This document shows positions 1-8,521 of a DNA stretch of 64,000 bases, piece by piece; position 1 is the first letter of the stretch, and every line of letters starts with the position of its first letter. A program made the position numbers and the translations under genes. The DNA is from JAWQFO01 sp033436665. Lineage in GTDB: Bacteria > Pseudomonadota > Alphaproteobacteria > Rhodobacterales > Rhodobacteraceae. The stretch is taken from contig NZ_JAWQFO010000005.1 of NCBI RefSeq assembly GCF_033436665.1, positions 248,001 to 312,000 on the forward strand, in the 5' to 3' direction. The notes beneath the pieces were generated by a model. The model ran no database searches and had not been told where the DNA came from. It worked only from the letters and a program-made list of their open reading frames with translations.

Positions 1-410
1 AAGGGCAGGGTGATCGGCTCGAACCGCCCGCCACCGACCAGCGACGGCGTCCGTCCGCCCTGGCTGAACCAGTCCTGTGCCACGAGCACGGTCAGTCCCG
101 CGGCGAGGAAGTTGATCGCCACGCCCGAGATCAGCTGGTTGCCGCGGAAGGTGATCGAGGCGACGCCGTGCAGACCGGCCAGCAGCATCGATGCCGCGAT
201 CCCGGCCAGAAGGCCAAGCCAGACCGAGCCGGTGATCGCGGCAACCGCGGCCGAGAAGAAGGCCGCGGCCAGCATCTTGCCTTCGAGGCCGATGTCGAAG
301 ATGCCGGCGCGCTCGCTGAAAAGACCCGCCAGGCAGGCCAGCAGCAGCGGCGTGGCAAGCCGGACGGTGCTGTCGAGAACGGAGAGGTCGACGAGGGCAA
401 GGAGGTCCAT
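1..410 (-). CDS. BMP-type ABC transporter, second permease (partial, 3' end outside window)
   Basis: Inner-membrane permease that should pair with the permease encoded just upstream to import a nucleoside or sugar. The reading frame begins with ATG at 410, whose A is shared with the TGA stop of the upstream permease, so the two are translationally coupled. The visible 136 residues open with hydrophobic segments and include the stretch GIFDIGLEGKML, typical of the second permease in BmpA/YufQ-type transporters. The C-terminal part lies before base 1. Order in the operon is substrate-binding protein, ATPase, permease 1, permease 2. Substrate cannot be told from sequence; purine nucleosides are common for this family. 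Confidence 0.85.
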   Translation of the reverse strand, partial: MDLLALVDLSVLDSTVRLATPLLLACLAGLFSERAGIFDIGLEGKMLAAAFFSAAVAAITGSVWLGLLAGIAASMLLAGLHGVASITFRGNQLISGVAINFLAAGLTVLVAQDWFSQGGRTPSLVGGGRFEPITLP

Positions 411-1504
411 CAGGCTTTCCTCCGGCGCCGGGCGAGGAAGTAGCTTTCAAGCGGCATCCGCACCATGTTGTCGAGCGCCCCGGTGAACAGGATCACCAGC
501 GCCTGGATGACCACGATCAACTCGCGCGGGATCGTCGTCCAGAGCGCCAGTTCCGCGCCGCCCTGGTAGAGAAAACCGAAGAGGATCGCGGCGAGAAAGA
601 CGCCCAGCGGGTGACTGCGGCCCATCAGCGCCACGGCAATGCCGATGAAGCCTGCACCTTCGGTCGAGTTGAGCACCAGCCGCTCGGCCTCGCCCATGAC
701 GTTGTTGATCGCCATCATGCCGGCCAGGGCACCCGAGATCAGCATCGAGACCATGATGATGCGCACCGGCGAGATACCGGCGTAGCGGGCCGCGCTTTCC
801 GACTTGCCGTAGGCCCGGATCTCGTAGCCGAGCTTGGTCCGCCAGATCAGCAGCCATAGGAACACGCAGGCGGCGACGGCCACGAAAAGCGAGACATTCG
901 CCGGCGCGCCCTTGAACATCTCGAGCCCGAAGGTGCCCATCAGGTCCTGCAGGGTCGGAAGCTTGGTTGCTTCGGGGAAACGTGCGGTGGCCGGGTCCAT
1001 GCTGCCCGCGGGGCGCAGCATGTTGACCAGCATGTAGTTCAGGAAGGCCGCGGCGATGAAGTTGAACATGATCGTCGTGATGACGATATGGCTGCCGCGC
1101 TTGGCTTGAAGATAGGCCGGGATCGCCGCCCAGGCCGCCCCGAAAAGCGCTGCCATGACCGTCGCCCCTACCAGAGCGATGGTCCAGTGCGGCCAGGGGA
1201 TGAAGAGACAGGCGAGCGCAACGCCGAGCCCGCCCAGCATCGCCTGCCCTTCGCCGCCGATGTTGAACATGCGCGCGTGAAAGGCGATGGCCACGGCGAG
1301 GCCGGTGAACATGAAGTTGGTCGCGTAGTAGAGCGTGTAGCCCCAGCCGTAGCTGGACCCGAGCGCTCCGGACACCATGAGATTCACCGCCGCGATCGGG
1401 TCCTCACCGATGGCGAGGATCACGAGGGCCGACAGGATCGCTGCAAGGAACAACGAGATCAGCGGAACAAGGACCACCTCGGCCCATCTCGGCATCACGT
1501 CCAT
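410..1504 (-). CDS. BMP-type ABC transporter, first permease
   Basis: A 364-residue inner-membrane permease of the branched-chain amino acid/sugar permease superfamily (YufP/RbsC-like). Many hydrophobic spans are visible, starting at residues 8-30, and the family motif MFNIGGEGQAMLGG lies after the first cytoplasmic loop. It starts with ATG one base after the ATPase stop codon and its stop overlaps the next permease start by one base, as expected for an operon whose subunits assemble in fixed ratio. It probably forms a heterodimer with the partial permease at the left edge. Family assignment is firm; the transported compound is inferred only as nucleoside or sugar. Confidence 0.9.
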   Translation of the reverse strand: MDVMPRWAEVVLVPLISLFLAAILSALVILAIGEDPIAAVNLMVSGALGSSYGWGYTLYYATNFMFTGLAVAIAFHARMFNIGGEGQAMLGGLGVALACLFIPWPHWTIALVGATVMAALFGAAWAAIPAYLQAKRGSHIVITTIMFNFIAAAFLNYMLVNMLRPAGSMDPATARFPEATKLPTLQDLMGTFGLEMFKGAPANVSLFVAVAACVFLWLLIWRTKLGYEIRAYGKSESAARYAGISPVRIIMVSMLISGALAGMMAINNVMGEAERLVLNSTEGAGFIGIAVALMGRSHPLGVFLAAILFGFLYQGGAELALWTTIPRELIVVIQALVILFTGALDNMVRMPLESYFLARRRRKA

Positions 1505-1505
1505 G

Positions 1506-3059
1506 TCAGGCCTCCACCCCGGCCATCAGCAGGCCGAGTTCCTTCTCGTCGGTCTCGGACGAAAGCCGTTCGCCCATGATCACGCCGTCGAACATGACCG
1601 CCACGCGGTCCGACAGGCTCAGGATCTCGTCGAGTTCGACCGAGACCAGCAGGATTGCCTTGCCCTCGTCGCGCAGGGCCACGATCTGCTGGTGGATGAA
1701 TTCGATGGCGCCGATGTCGACGCCGCGGGTCGGCTGGCCGACCAGCAGCAGGTCGGGGTTGCGTTCGATCTCGCGGGCCAACACGATCTTCTGCTGGTTG
1801 CCCCCCGAAAAGTTCTTGGCTGCCAGTGCCGGGTCCGGCGGGCGCACGTCGAAACGCTTCATCTTCTCCTCGGTCTCGGACCGGATCACGGCATTATTCA
1901 TCAGCACGCCGGACTGGTAGGCCGGGTCGAGGTGGTAGCCGAAGGCGGTGTTTTCCCAGGCCGCGAAGTCCATGATCAGGCCTTCGCGCTGGCGATCCTC
2001 GGGCACGTGCGCGATACCGTCGCGCCGGCGCGCCTGGCCGTCCGAGCCGGAGCCCGACAGCGGGATCGGCTTGCCGTTCACGAAGACCTCGCCTTTGCCT
2101 TCCATGTAGCCGCCGAGCACTTCGAGCAGTTCGGACTGGCCGTTTCCGGCGACGCCGGCGATGCCCACGATCTCGCCCGCGCGGACCTGCAGGTCGATGC
2201 CCTTGAGCCGTTCGACACCCTTTTCGTCGGTAACCCGCAGGTTACGCACGTCGAGCACGACTTCGCCCGGTGTGGCGGGCTTCTTGTCGACGCGCAGCAG
2301 AACCTTGCGCCCGACCATCAGCTCGGCCAGTTCGGCCGGCGAGGTCTCGGCGGTCTTGACGGTCGCGGTCATCTCGCCGCGGCGCATGACGCTGACCGTG
2401 TCGGTCGCCTCCATGATCTCGCGCAGCTTGTGGGTGATCAGGATGATCGTTTTGCCTTCTTCGCGCAGGCGATGGAGGATGCGGAAAAGCTGGTCGGCCT
2501 CGGCCGGGGTCAGCACTCCGGTGGGCTCGTCGAGGATCAGGATGTCGGCCTGGCGGTAGAGCGCCTTGAGGATCTCGACGCGCTGCTGCATGCCGACGCC
2601 GAGGTCCTGGATGACCGCGTCCGGGTTCACGTTGAGCCCGTATTCGTGTTCGAGTTCCAAGAGCGTTTTCCGCGCCTTGGCGAGCGACGGCCGCAGCAGC
2701 CCGCCGTCCTCGGCGCCGAGAATGATGTTTTCGAGCACGGTGAAGTTCTCGACCAGCTTGAAATGCTGGAACACCATGCCGATGCCGGCCGCGATCGCGG
2801 CCTGACTGTCGGGAATTTCGGTCTTCTTGCCGGAAATCCAGATCTCGCCGGCATCGGCCTTGTAGAAACCGTAGAGGATCGACATCAGCGTCGACTTGCC
2901 GGCACCGTTCTCGCCGATGATCCCGTGGATCGTGCCGGGCGCCACGCGGATCGAGATGTCCTTGTTGGCCTGGACCGGGCCGAAGGCCTTCGAGATGCCT
3001 TTCAGTTCGATCGCCGGGGCGGCCGTCTCCGCCCGCCCCGTGATTTCAGTCTGCACCAT
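1506..3059 (-). CDS. BMP-type ABC transporter, double ATP-binding protein
   Basis: A 517-residue ATPase with two ABC domains in one chain, like RbsA/YufO. The first domain has a full Walker A (GENGAGKST, residues 49-57) and a signature-like LGVGMQQR; the second has a degenerate Walker A region (GVAGNGQSE) but a good signature SGGNQQK. Unequal domains are usual for this sugar/nucleoside transporter class. It sits 10 bases after the binding-protein gene and one base before permease 1. It drives import by ATP hydrolysis at the inner face of the membrane. Confidence 0.93.
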   Translation of the reverse strand: MVQTEITGRAETAAPAIELKGISKAFGPVQANKDISIRVAPGTIHGIIGENGAGKSTLMSILYGFYKADAGEIWISGKKTEIPDSQAAIAAGIGMVFQHFKLVENFTVLENIILGAEDGGLLRPSLAKARKTLLELEHEYGLNVNPDAVIQDLGVGMQQRVEILKALYRQADILILDEPTGVLTPAEADQLFRILHRLREEGKTIILITHKLREIMEATDTVSVMRRGEMTATVKTAETSPAELAELMVGRKVLLRVDKKPATPGEVVLDVRNLRVTDEKGVERLKGIDLQVRAGEIVGIAGVAGNGQSELLEVLGGYMEGKGEVFVNGKPIPLSGSGSDGQARRRDGIAHVPEDRQREGLIMDFAAWENTAFGYHLDPAYQSGVLMNNAVIRSETEEKMKRFDVRPPDPALAAKNFSGGNQQKIVLAREIERNPDLLLVGQPTRGVDIGAIEFIHQQIVALRDEGKAILLVSVELDEILSLSDRVAVMFDGVIMGERLSSETDEKELGLLMAGVEA

Positions 3060-3069
3060 TGGCGCGAGC

Positions 3070-4065
3070 TCAGAAGCTCAGGGCCGGGCAGCTGTCGTCT
3101 GCCATGTAGTCGTGCACCTCGAGCTCGCCCGAAGCGATCTTCTCGGCGGCCGCGTTGGCCTCGGAGACCATATCCTCGGAAACGAGATCCTTGTTGTTCT
3201 CGTCCATCGCGTAGCCGACGCCGCCGTTGGCGATGCCCATGACGTTGATGCCCTTCTCCATGCCCGGGCCGTCCTTCATCGCGTCGTAGACCGCGTTGTC
3301 GACGCGCTTCATCATCGAGGTCAGGACCTTGCCGGGATGCAGGTAGTTCTGGTTGCTGTCCACGCCGATCGACAGGATGCCCTCGTCGGCGGCGGTCTGC
3401 AGCACGCCGACGCCGGTGCCGCCGGCCGCGGCATAGACCACGTCCGCGCCCTGGCTGATCTGCGCCTTGGTCAGTTCCGACCCCTTCACCGGGTCGTTCC
3501 AGGCCGCCGGCGTGGTGCCGGTCATGTTTGCGATGATCGTCGCGTCGGGGTTGATCGCCTTGACGCCTTGCGCGTAGCCGCAGGCGAACTTGCGGATCAG
3601 CGGGATGTCCATGCCGCCGATGAAGCCGACGGTGCCGGATTCGGACGCCCGCGCGGCCAGCATGCCGACAAGGTACGAGCCTTCATGCTCGTTGAAGACG
3701 ACCGACCGCACGTTGGGCGCGTCCACGACCATGTCGATGATCACGAAATCGGTCTCGGGATAGTCGCCCGCGACCTGACCGAGCGCGTCGCCGAAGGCGA
3801 AGCCCGTCATCACGATGGGGTTGGCGCCGGCCTCGGCGAAACGGCGCAGGGCCTGTTCGCGCTGGGCTTCGGACTGAAGCTCGATCTCGCGGAAGCTTTC
3901 GCCGGTCTCTTCGGCCCAGCGCGTGGCGCCGGTAAAGGCGGCTTCGTTGAACGACTTGTCGAACTTGCCGCCGAGGTCGAAGATGAGGGCCGGCTCGGCC
4001 AGCGCGCCAGCGGCGGACAGGGCCAGAGCGGCGCCGGCGCCGAGCAGTTTCTTCATCAGGGTCAT
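3070..4065 (-). CDS. BMP family periplasmic substrate-binding protein
   Basis: A 331-residue BmpA/PnrA-like binding protein and first gene of the importer operon. ATG at 4065 is preferred over longer in-frame options because a GGGAGA ribosome site lies 7-8 bases upstream and a signal peptide follows at once (MTLMKKLLGAGAALALSAAGALA, cleaved near ALA-EP; an internal Met at codon 4 is an alternative). After cleavage the protein starts with PALIFDLGGKFDKSFNE, the usual opening of the family. No lipobox cysteine is seen, so it is probably a soluble periplasmic protein rather than a lipoprotein. Promoter signals should be in 4066-4187. Confidence 0.92.
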   Translation of the reverse strand: MTLMKKLLGAGAALALSAAGALAEPALIFDLGGKFDKSFNEAAFTGATRWAEETGESFREIELQSEAQREQALRRFAEAGANPIVMTGFAFGDALGQVAGDYPETDFVIIDMVVDAPNVRSVVFNEHEGSYLVGMLAARASESGTVGFIGGMDIPLIRKFACGYAQGVKAINPDATIIANMTGTTPAAWNDPVKGSELTKAQISQGADVVYAAAGGTGVGVLQTAADEGILSIGVDSNQNYLHPGKVLTSMMKRVDNAVYDAMKDGPGMEKGINVMGIANGGVGYAMDENNKDLVSEDMVSEANAAAEKIASGELEVHDYMADDSCPALSF

Positions 4066-4187
4066 GTGGTTGTCTCCCAGGTTCAGGTTTTTTGGGTCCC
4101 TTGCCGGGGCGTGTCTCTCGGCCGGGTCCGGTATCGAGCAGATGCAATCTGATCCCGGGCAGTTTAGCGCGTATGAGACGCGTGGGG

Positions 4188-4646
4188 TCAACCGGTTTTT
4201 GACGCCCTGACAGGGGATTCCGGGCCTGCGCCGTCAGGTAAGGCACGCGACATCAGCAGGGCGTCGACAGAGGCATCGCCGTCGCGCCCGTAATAGCCCG
4301 CGCGCCGGCCGGTCTCGCGAAAGCCGTGGGCCGCGTAAAGCTGTCGTGCGGGGTGATTGTCGGCTGCCACCTCGAGAAACGCCCGCGTCGCGCCGCCTTG
4401 CGATGCGTCCGCGAGCCATAGGTTCACAAGTCTGTGCCCGATGCCCCGGCCCTGCGCCACCGGATGAACGGCAATGGTGAGAAGCTCACTCTCGTCGAGG
4501 ACCTGGCGACCGAGGGCGAACCCGTCCTCGAGCGCGAAGGATCGAACACCGAACCCGGTCAGGAGCTGCGCGAACTCCGCCTGCGACCACGCGCGGTCGG
4601 CACGGAAGGCCGCGCGGTGGATGCGCGCCATCTCGGATGGCGTCAC
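4188..4646 (-). CDS. rimI: RimI-like GNAT N-acetyltransferase
   Basis: A 152-residue GNAT-fold acetyltransferase. The acetyl-CoA loop is visible as VHPVAQGRGIGHRLV, followed by the family's ARQLYAAHGF near the C-terminus. RimI acetylates the N-terminus of ribosomal protein S18, and its gene often follows tsaB, as here. The GTG start at 4646 overlaps the tsaB stop codon (GTGA); ATG at 4631 is an alternative start. Close to tsaB by translational coupling. The exact substrate cannot be proved from sequence; a general RimI-like acetyltransferase is the safe reading. Confidence 0.85.
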   Translation of the reverse strand: MTPSEMARIHRAAFRADRAWSQAEFAQLLTGFGVRSFALEDGFALGRQVLDESELLTIAVHPVAQGRGIGHRLVNLWLADASQGGATRAFLEVAADNHPARQLYAAHGFRETGRRAGYYGRDGDASVDALLMSRALPDGAGPESPVRASKTG

Positions 4647-5257
4647 GGCAGGATCTCGGGCGGCAGGTCGCGGGCCGGGGCGGCGTCGGCGGGCCGAAGG
4701 TAGAGCGGCGCAGGCCGGGCGGTTTCGGTTTCGAACCGCGCGCGGGCGACGTGGGCTATCGAAGCTGCGGGTCCGTGGACCGGCGGCTGGCCGCCAGCGC
4801 CGATCAGCGGCCCGTCGTGCCGCGGGAAGTCGCCCGTGCCGACGAGTACGGGCGGACGGAGGCCGTCGGCGCCGTAGACCTGCACGTAGACCATGCCGCG
4901 CGGAGCGGCGACGGCGCAGGCACAGGGACCGTCGTGACCGAAACGCAGGGCCTCGAAGGCCGAGACGCCGACGGCGGGGATACCCAGCCCCAGGGCCAGA
5001 CCGCGCGCTGCCGAGACCGCGATGCGGATGCCGGTGAAGTTGCCGGGGCCGACACCGACGCCGATGGCGTCGAGCTCGGCCAGCGTGCGGCCTTCTGCGC
5101 GCAGAAGGTCGGCGCAGAGCGGCAGCAGCCGTTCGGCCTGGCCGCGGTCCATCTCTTTGCGGACCTCGGACAGGATGCGGTCGCCGCAGAGCAAAGCGGC
5201 CGCGCAATGCGCGGCCGATGTGTCGAAGGCAAGAACGAGTGGCGCCCCGTCAGGCAA
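4643..5257 (-). CDS. tsaB: tRNA threonylcarbamoyladenosine biosynthesis protein TsaB
   Basis: A 204-residue TsaB (YeaZ) protein, the partner of TsaD and TsaE in making t6A37 on ANN-reading tRNAs. The N-terminal ASKHA-fold signature LVLAFDTSAAHCAAAL and the GVGPGNFTGIRI motif are clear. The only in-frame initiator close to the conserved N-terminus is TTG at 5257, which overlaps the end of the nfuA-like gene by eight bases. No usual ATG is available without cutting the conserved first strand. The downstream overlap with rimI supports one operon nfuA-tsaB-rimI. Confidence 0.9.
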   Translation of the reverse strand: MPDGAPLVLAFDTSAAHCAAALLCGDRILSEVRKEMDRGQAERLLPLCADLLRAEGRTLAELDAIGVGVGPGNFTGIRIAVSAARGLALGLGIPAVGVSAFEALRFGHDGPCACAVAAPRGMVYVQVYGADGLRPPVLVGTGDFPRHDGPLIGAGGQPPVHGPAASIAHVARARFETETARPAPLYLRPADAAPARDLPPEILP

Positions 5258-5810
5258 CCGGGCGTACCTCGGTCACCTCGGGGATGTAGTGGCGCAGCAG
5301 GTTCTCGATGCCCATCTTCAGCGTCAAGGTCGAGGACGGGCAACCGGCACAGGCACCCTGCATGTGCAGGTAGACCACGCCGCGGTCGAAGCCGTGGAAC
5401 GTGATGTCGCCGCCGTCCTGGGCCACCGCCGGTCGCACGCGGCTGTCTAGCAACTCCTTGATCTGGTTCACGATCGCGCCGTCCTCGCCGCTGTGCTCGG
5501 CATGGCCGGACGCGGGAGCGTGGTCGCCGGACATGACGGGCTGACCGGATTGGAAATGCTCCATGATCGCACCCAGCAGGGCCGGCTTGAGATGATCCCA
5601 CTCAACGGCTTCGGCCTTGGTGACGGTCACGAAATCGGTGCCGAAGAACACGCCGGTCACACCGTCGACCGCGAAGAGGCGGCTTGCCAGCGGCGAATCG
5701 CCGGCTGTCTCGGAGGTCGGGAAATCCGCGGTGCCCATCTCCAGCACCGTCTGGCCGGGCAGGAACTTGAGCGTCGCCGGGTTCGGCGTGGATTCGGTCT
5801 GGATGAACAT
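5250..5810 (-). CDS. nfuA: NfuA-like iron-sulfur carrier (NifU C-terminal domain)
   Basis: A 186-residue Fe-S carrier with an N-terminal Nfu_N scaffold domain (FIQTESTPNPATLKFLPG at the start) and a C-terminal NifU-like domain holding the cluster-binding C154-x2-C157 in QGACAGCPSS. Such proteins deliver [4Fe-4S] clusters to target enzymes; RimO in this same window is one kind of client. ATG at 5810 is chosen because AGGAGG lies 6-7 bases upstream and the protein begins with the conserved FIQTE. Longer in-frame readings upstream add unconserved residues. First gene of the nfuA-tsaB-rimI operon. Confidence 0.92.
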   Translation of the reverse strand: MFIQTESTPNPATLKFLPGQTVLEMGTADFPTSETAGDSPLASRLFAVDGVTGVFFGTDFVTVTKAEAVEWDHLKPALLGAIMEHFQSGQPVMSGDHAPASGHAEHSGEDGAIVNQIKELLDSRVRPAVAQDGGDITFHGFDRGVVYLHMQGACAGCPSSTLTLKMGIENLLRHYIPEVTEVRPVA

Positions 5811-5934
5811 GTCTGCGCCTCCTGAGCTTGTGCCAGATATGCGGATCCCGGACGCACAAGTCAAGGTTTGGAACGATTCTAAACTGCTTGGTGCGCCAAC
5901 CATTCAGGCCAACCCGAAGGTCCGGCGCGCCACC

Positions 5935-5981
5935 CCGTTTTCTTGCAAGAAAACGGTCCGGAAAATTCGAATTTTTCGGGG
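5935..5981. promoter_or_regulatory. two adjacent palindromes between usp and nfuA-like gene
   Basis: A perfect 22-bp palindrome (CCGTTTTC TTGCAA GAAAACGG, 5935-5956) is followed at once by a second, near-perfect one around GAAAATTCGAATTTTTC (about 5958-5981). They lie 13 bases past the usp stop codon and about 125 bases before the nfuA-like start, both on the minus strand. They could be a hairpin end for usp mRNA or an operator for nfuA. No long T-run follows, so a classic intrinsic terminator is not evident. Confidence 0.4.
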
Positions 5982-5993
5982 TCGGCCGGGCCG

Positions 5994-6449
5994 TCAGGTG
6001 ATCGCTTCGAGCCGTTCCTTGCTGAGGTTGCCCGGGACGATCGTGATCGGAACCGGCAGGCCGCCCGAGTTGCGCGACAGCTGCGTCACCAGTGGCCCGG
6101 GGCCCTTCTTGTCGGTGCCGGCGCCCAGCACAAGAACGCCGATCTCCGGATCGTCCCGGATCTGCGCCATGATCTCGTCCACCGCCTCGCCCTCGCGGAT
6201 AACAAGCTCGGGGTCCACGCCCTGCCGGTCGCGCATCCACTTTGCGAAGACCTCGAAATGCACCTCGATGCGCTCGCGCGCCTCTTCACGCATCACTTCG
6301 CCGACACCGATCCAGTGGTTGAATTCATCCGGGGGAATGATCGAGATGATCTCGACCCCGCCGCCGGTCTTGGCCGCCCGCATCGCCGCAAAGCGCATCG
6401 CGTTAAGACATTCCCGGCTGTCGTCCAGGACCACGAGAAACTTGCGCAT
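5994..6449 (-). CDS. universal stress protein (UspA family)
   Basis: A 151-residue single-domain Usp. It starts MRKFLVVLDDSRECLNAMRFA with the Asp of the nucleotide site, and its C-terminal half holds VLGAGTDKKGPGPLV followed by PVPITIVPG, the usual ATP-binding loop region. ATG at 6449 is chosen because it begins the conserved first strand and a purine-rich GGGGAAGAAGA precedes it; upstream in-frame codons add an Arg-rich leader without conservation. It stands alone between the aminotransferase gene and the palindromes at 5935-5981. Role: stress survival; exact trigger unknown. Confidence 0.88.
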   Translation of the reverse strand: MRKFLVVLDDSRECLNAMRFAAMRAAKTGGGVEIISIIPPDEFNHWIGVGEVMREEARERIEVHFEVFAKWMRDRQGVDPELVIREGEAVDEIMAQIRDDPEIGVLVLGAGTDKKGPGPLVTQLSRNSGGLPVPITIVPGNLSKERLEAIT

Positions 6450-6522
6450 CGGTCTTCTTCCCCTTCGCGCGGCGATCATGCCGGGCGACGCCCGGGCGCG
6501 CAATCGCTAACTGGACCGCCGT

Positions 6523-7389
6523 TCAGAGCCGTTGCGACGCGGCCCAGTCCCAGTACATTTCGCGCACCTTCCGCGTCACTGGACCGGCCTGGTACTGCGT
6601 GTCCTCGAAAGCCTTAACGGCGGTTACCTTGGACATGTTGCCGGACAGGAACACCTCGTCCGCGCCGTGGAAATCCTCGAAGCTCATCACCGTCTCATGC
6701 ACGGTCATGCCGTCGCTCCGCATGTTGGCGATGTGGCGCGCGCGGGTGATGCCGGCGAGGAAGGTGCCGTTGGGGATCGGTGTGAAGACTTCGCCGTCCT
6801 TGATCATGAAGACGTTCGAGGTGGCCGATTCCGCGACGTTGCCCATCGCGTCGGCGACCAGCGCATTGCCGAAGCCGCGCGCGCGCACCTCGGCGATCAT
6901 CCGGGCATTGTTGGGATAGAGGCAGCCTGCCTTTGCATCCACCACGCTGCTTTCCAGCACCGGACGCCGGAACCGCGTCATCGCCAGCGTGGTCGCCGCA
7001 TCGGGTGGCGCCATCGGGATCGCTTCGAGGCAGAGCGCGAAGCGCGTGCTTTCCTCCAGCGGCACGATCGCGGTGTCGTTGCCGTCCACGGCCCAGTACA
7101 TCGGGCGGATGTAGACTGCCGTTTCGGCATCGAAGGTCTTGAGACCCTCGCGCGCGATTTCCATCATCTCGTCGACGGTGACGGTCGGCTTGAGCATCAT
7201 CGCCTCGGCCGAGCGGTTCACGCGGGCGCAATGCGCCTCCAGGTCAGGGACCAGCCCCGAAAACATCCGGGCGCCGTCGAAGACCGTCGAGCCGAGCCAG
7301 GCGCCATGATCGGCGGCCTTCATGATCGCCACGTCGCCGTCGCGCCAGCGGCCCTCGAACCAGGTTCTGATCTGGGATGATTGTGCCAT
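6523..7389 (-). CDS. ilvE: class IV aminotransferase, branched-chain type
   Basis: A 288-residue PLP enzyme of fold type IV. The PLP lysine is K153 in DAKAGCLYPNN, and downstream NVAESATSNVF and GTFLAGITR are the phosphate-binding motifs of branched-chain aminotransferases. It most likely interconverts Leu/Ile/Val and their 2-oxoacids with glutamate. D-alanine aminotransferase and ADC lyase share the fold, so the ilvE label is probable but not certain. ATG at 7389 has GAAGGAC upstream. It is monocistronic or linked only to the small gene at 7438-7671. Confidence 0.82.
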   Translation of the reverse strand: MAQSSQIRTWFEGRWRDGDVAIMKAADHGAWLGSTVFDGARMFSGLVPDLEAHCARVNRSAEAMMLKPTVTVDEMMEIAREGLKTFDAETAVYIRPMYWAVDGNDTAIVPLEESTRFALCLEAIPMAPPDAATTLAMTRFRRPVLESSVVDAKAGCLYPNNARMIAEVRARGFGNALVADAMGNVAESATSNVFMIKDGEVFTPIPNGTFLAGITRARHIANMRSDGMTVHETVMSFEDFHGADEVFLSGNMSKVTAVKAFEDTQYQAGPVTRKVREMYWDWAASQRL

Positions 7390-7437
7390 GGGGCCGTCCT
7401 TCGGAAGTTGCGCGGGGAAGACTGTCCCCGCGGGTGG

Positions 7438-7671
7438 TCATTTCGCGCGGTAGACGCCTTCGGGCAGGTTCAGTGCGGCCACGAGATCGCGCCACTGTTC
7501 CGGCGAGAGCGTGATCGACACCGTCCGGTCGTTGCGTGCGTCGTACTGGTTGAGCAGGATTGCGCTTTCGGTGGCGTGCACGATCACGTCTTCCTGCAGC
7601 GGTGCCGATCCGTCGTCGACAAGGGTCACGACGGTCGCGTCGAATTCATGCTCGATGGTAAACATTGGCAC
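7438..7671 (-). CDS. small conserved-looking hypothetical protein
   Basis: A 77-residue acidic protein with no motif I can name. It begins FTIEHEFDATVVTLVDD and ends near LNLPEGVYRAK, a compact pattern suggesting one small alpha/beta domain. GTG at 7671 and ATG at 7665 are both possible starts; the ATG begins the hydrophobic strand directly. It lies 48 bases upstream of the aminotransferase on the same strand, so the two may be cotranscribed. Function unknown. Confidence 0.6.
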   Translation of the reverse strand: MPMFTIEHEFDATVVTLVDDGSAPLQEDVIVHATESAILLNQYDARNDRTVSITLSPEQWRDLVAALNLPEGVYRAK

Positions 7672-7787
7672 ACACTACGCCCGCCGGACGGCATTGCAAG
7701 AGGACAACAAGGCTGCGTGATGGTGGTGGCTCAGCGCCAGCGACGTGCTAGAACATGGGCGGTAAACCGTATCGAGGATCCCTTGTC

Positions 7788-8510
7788 ATGACAGTCAAAG
7801 CACTGGCCGGACTCGCGATTGTCGCACTTCTGTCCGCCTGCGGCGTCTCGACGGGCCCCGCACCGGCGCCGGCACCGCAGCAGCGGCCCGCGGCAGCGGA
7901 CGCGGGCCGGCAGCTGACCGCGAACCAGGCCGCACGGAATTTCGTGCAGGTGGTGCGCCGCGTGGAGCCGGTTGCCGAGCGCGAATGCCGCGGACGTACC
8001 CGCGGCGTGAACTGCGATTTCCTGATCGTCGTCGACGACCGGCGCGGCCAGCCGGCCAACGCCTACCAGACGCTGGACAAGTCGGGCCGACCGGTGATCG
8101 CGTTCACTCTGGGCCTGATTGCGGATGCGCGCAACGTCGACGAAATGGCGTTCGTGATGAGCCACGAGGCCGCGCATCATATCGCCGGCCACCTTGCACG
8201 CCAGCAGCAGAACGCCGTCGCGGGCGCGGTGATCGCGGGCAGCGTCGCGGTGCTGCTGGGCGGAGGACAGGCTGATGTCGAGAATGCCCAGCGCACGGGA
8301 GCGCAACTGGGCGCGCGGAGCTATTCGAAGAACTTCGAACTCGAGGCCGATGCGCTCGGCACGGTGATTTCCGCGCGGGCCGGGTACAACCCGGTCAGAG
8401 GCGCGCAATTCTTCACCCGCATCCCGGATCCCGGTGACCGCTTCCTCGGGACTCACCCGCCGAATGCGCAACGCATCGCGGTCGTGCGCCGCACCGCAGC
8501 GGGGCTTTAG
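7788..8510 (+). CDS. M48-family zinc metalloprotease, lipoprotein
   Basis: A 240-residue secreted protease. The lipobox LLSAC places the lipid-bearing cysteine at residue 18, followed by an Ala/Pro-rich tether, so it is anchored in a membrane facing the periplasm. The catalytic HEAAH (126-130) has the third zinc ligand in the later FELEADALG. ATG at 7788 is preferred because the signal peptide begins there; an upstream in-frame ATG at 7755 would add a non-signal leader. M48 lipoproteins of this kind (LoiP/YggG, BepA-like) help in outer-membrane protein quality control. No partner gene is adjacent. Confidence 0.88.
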   Translation: MTVKALAGLAIVALLSACGVSTGPAPAPAPQQRPAAADAGRQLTANQAARNFVQVVRRVEPVAERECRGRTRGVNCDFLIVVDDRRGQPANAYQTLDKSGRPVIAFTLGLIADARNVDEMAFVMSHEAAHHIAGHLARQQQNAVAGAVIAGSVAVLLGGGQADVENAQRTGAQLGARSYSKNFELEADALGTVISARAGYNPVRGAQFFTRIPDPGDRFLGTHPPNAQRIAVVRRTAAGL

Positions 8511-8521
8511 AACCAACCCAC

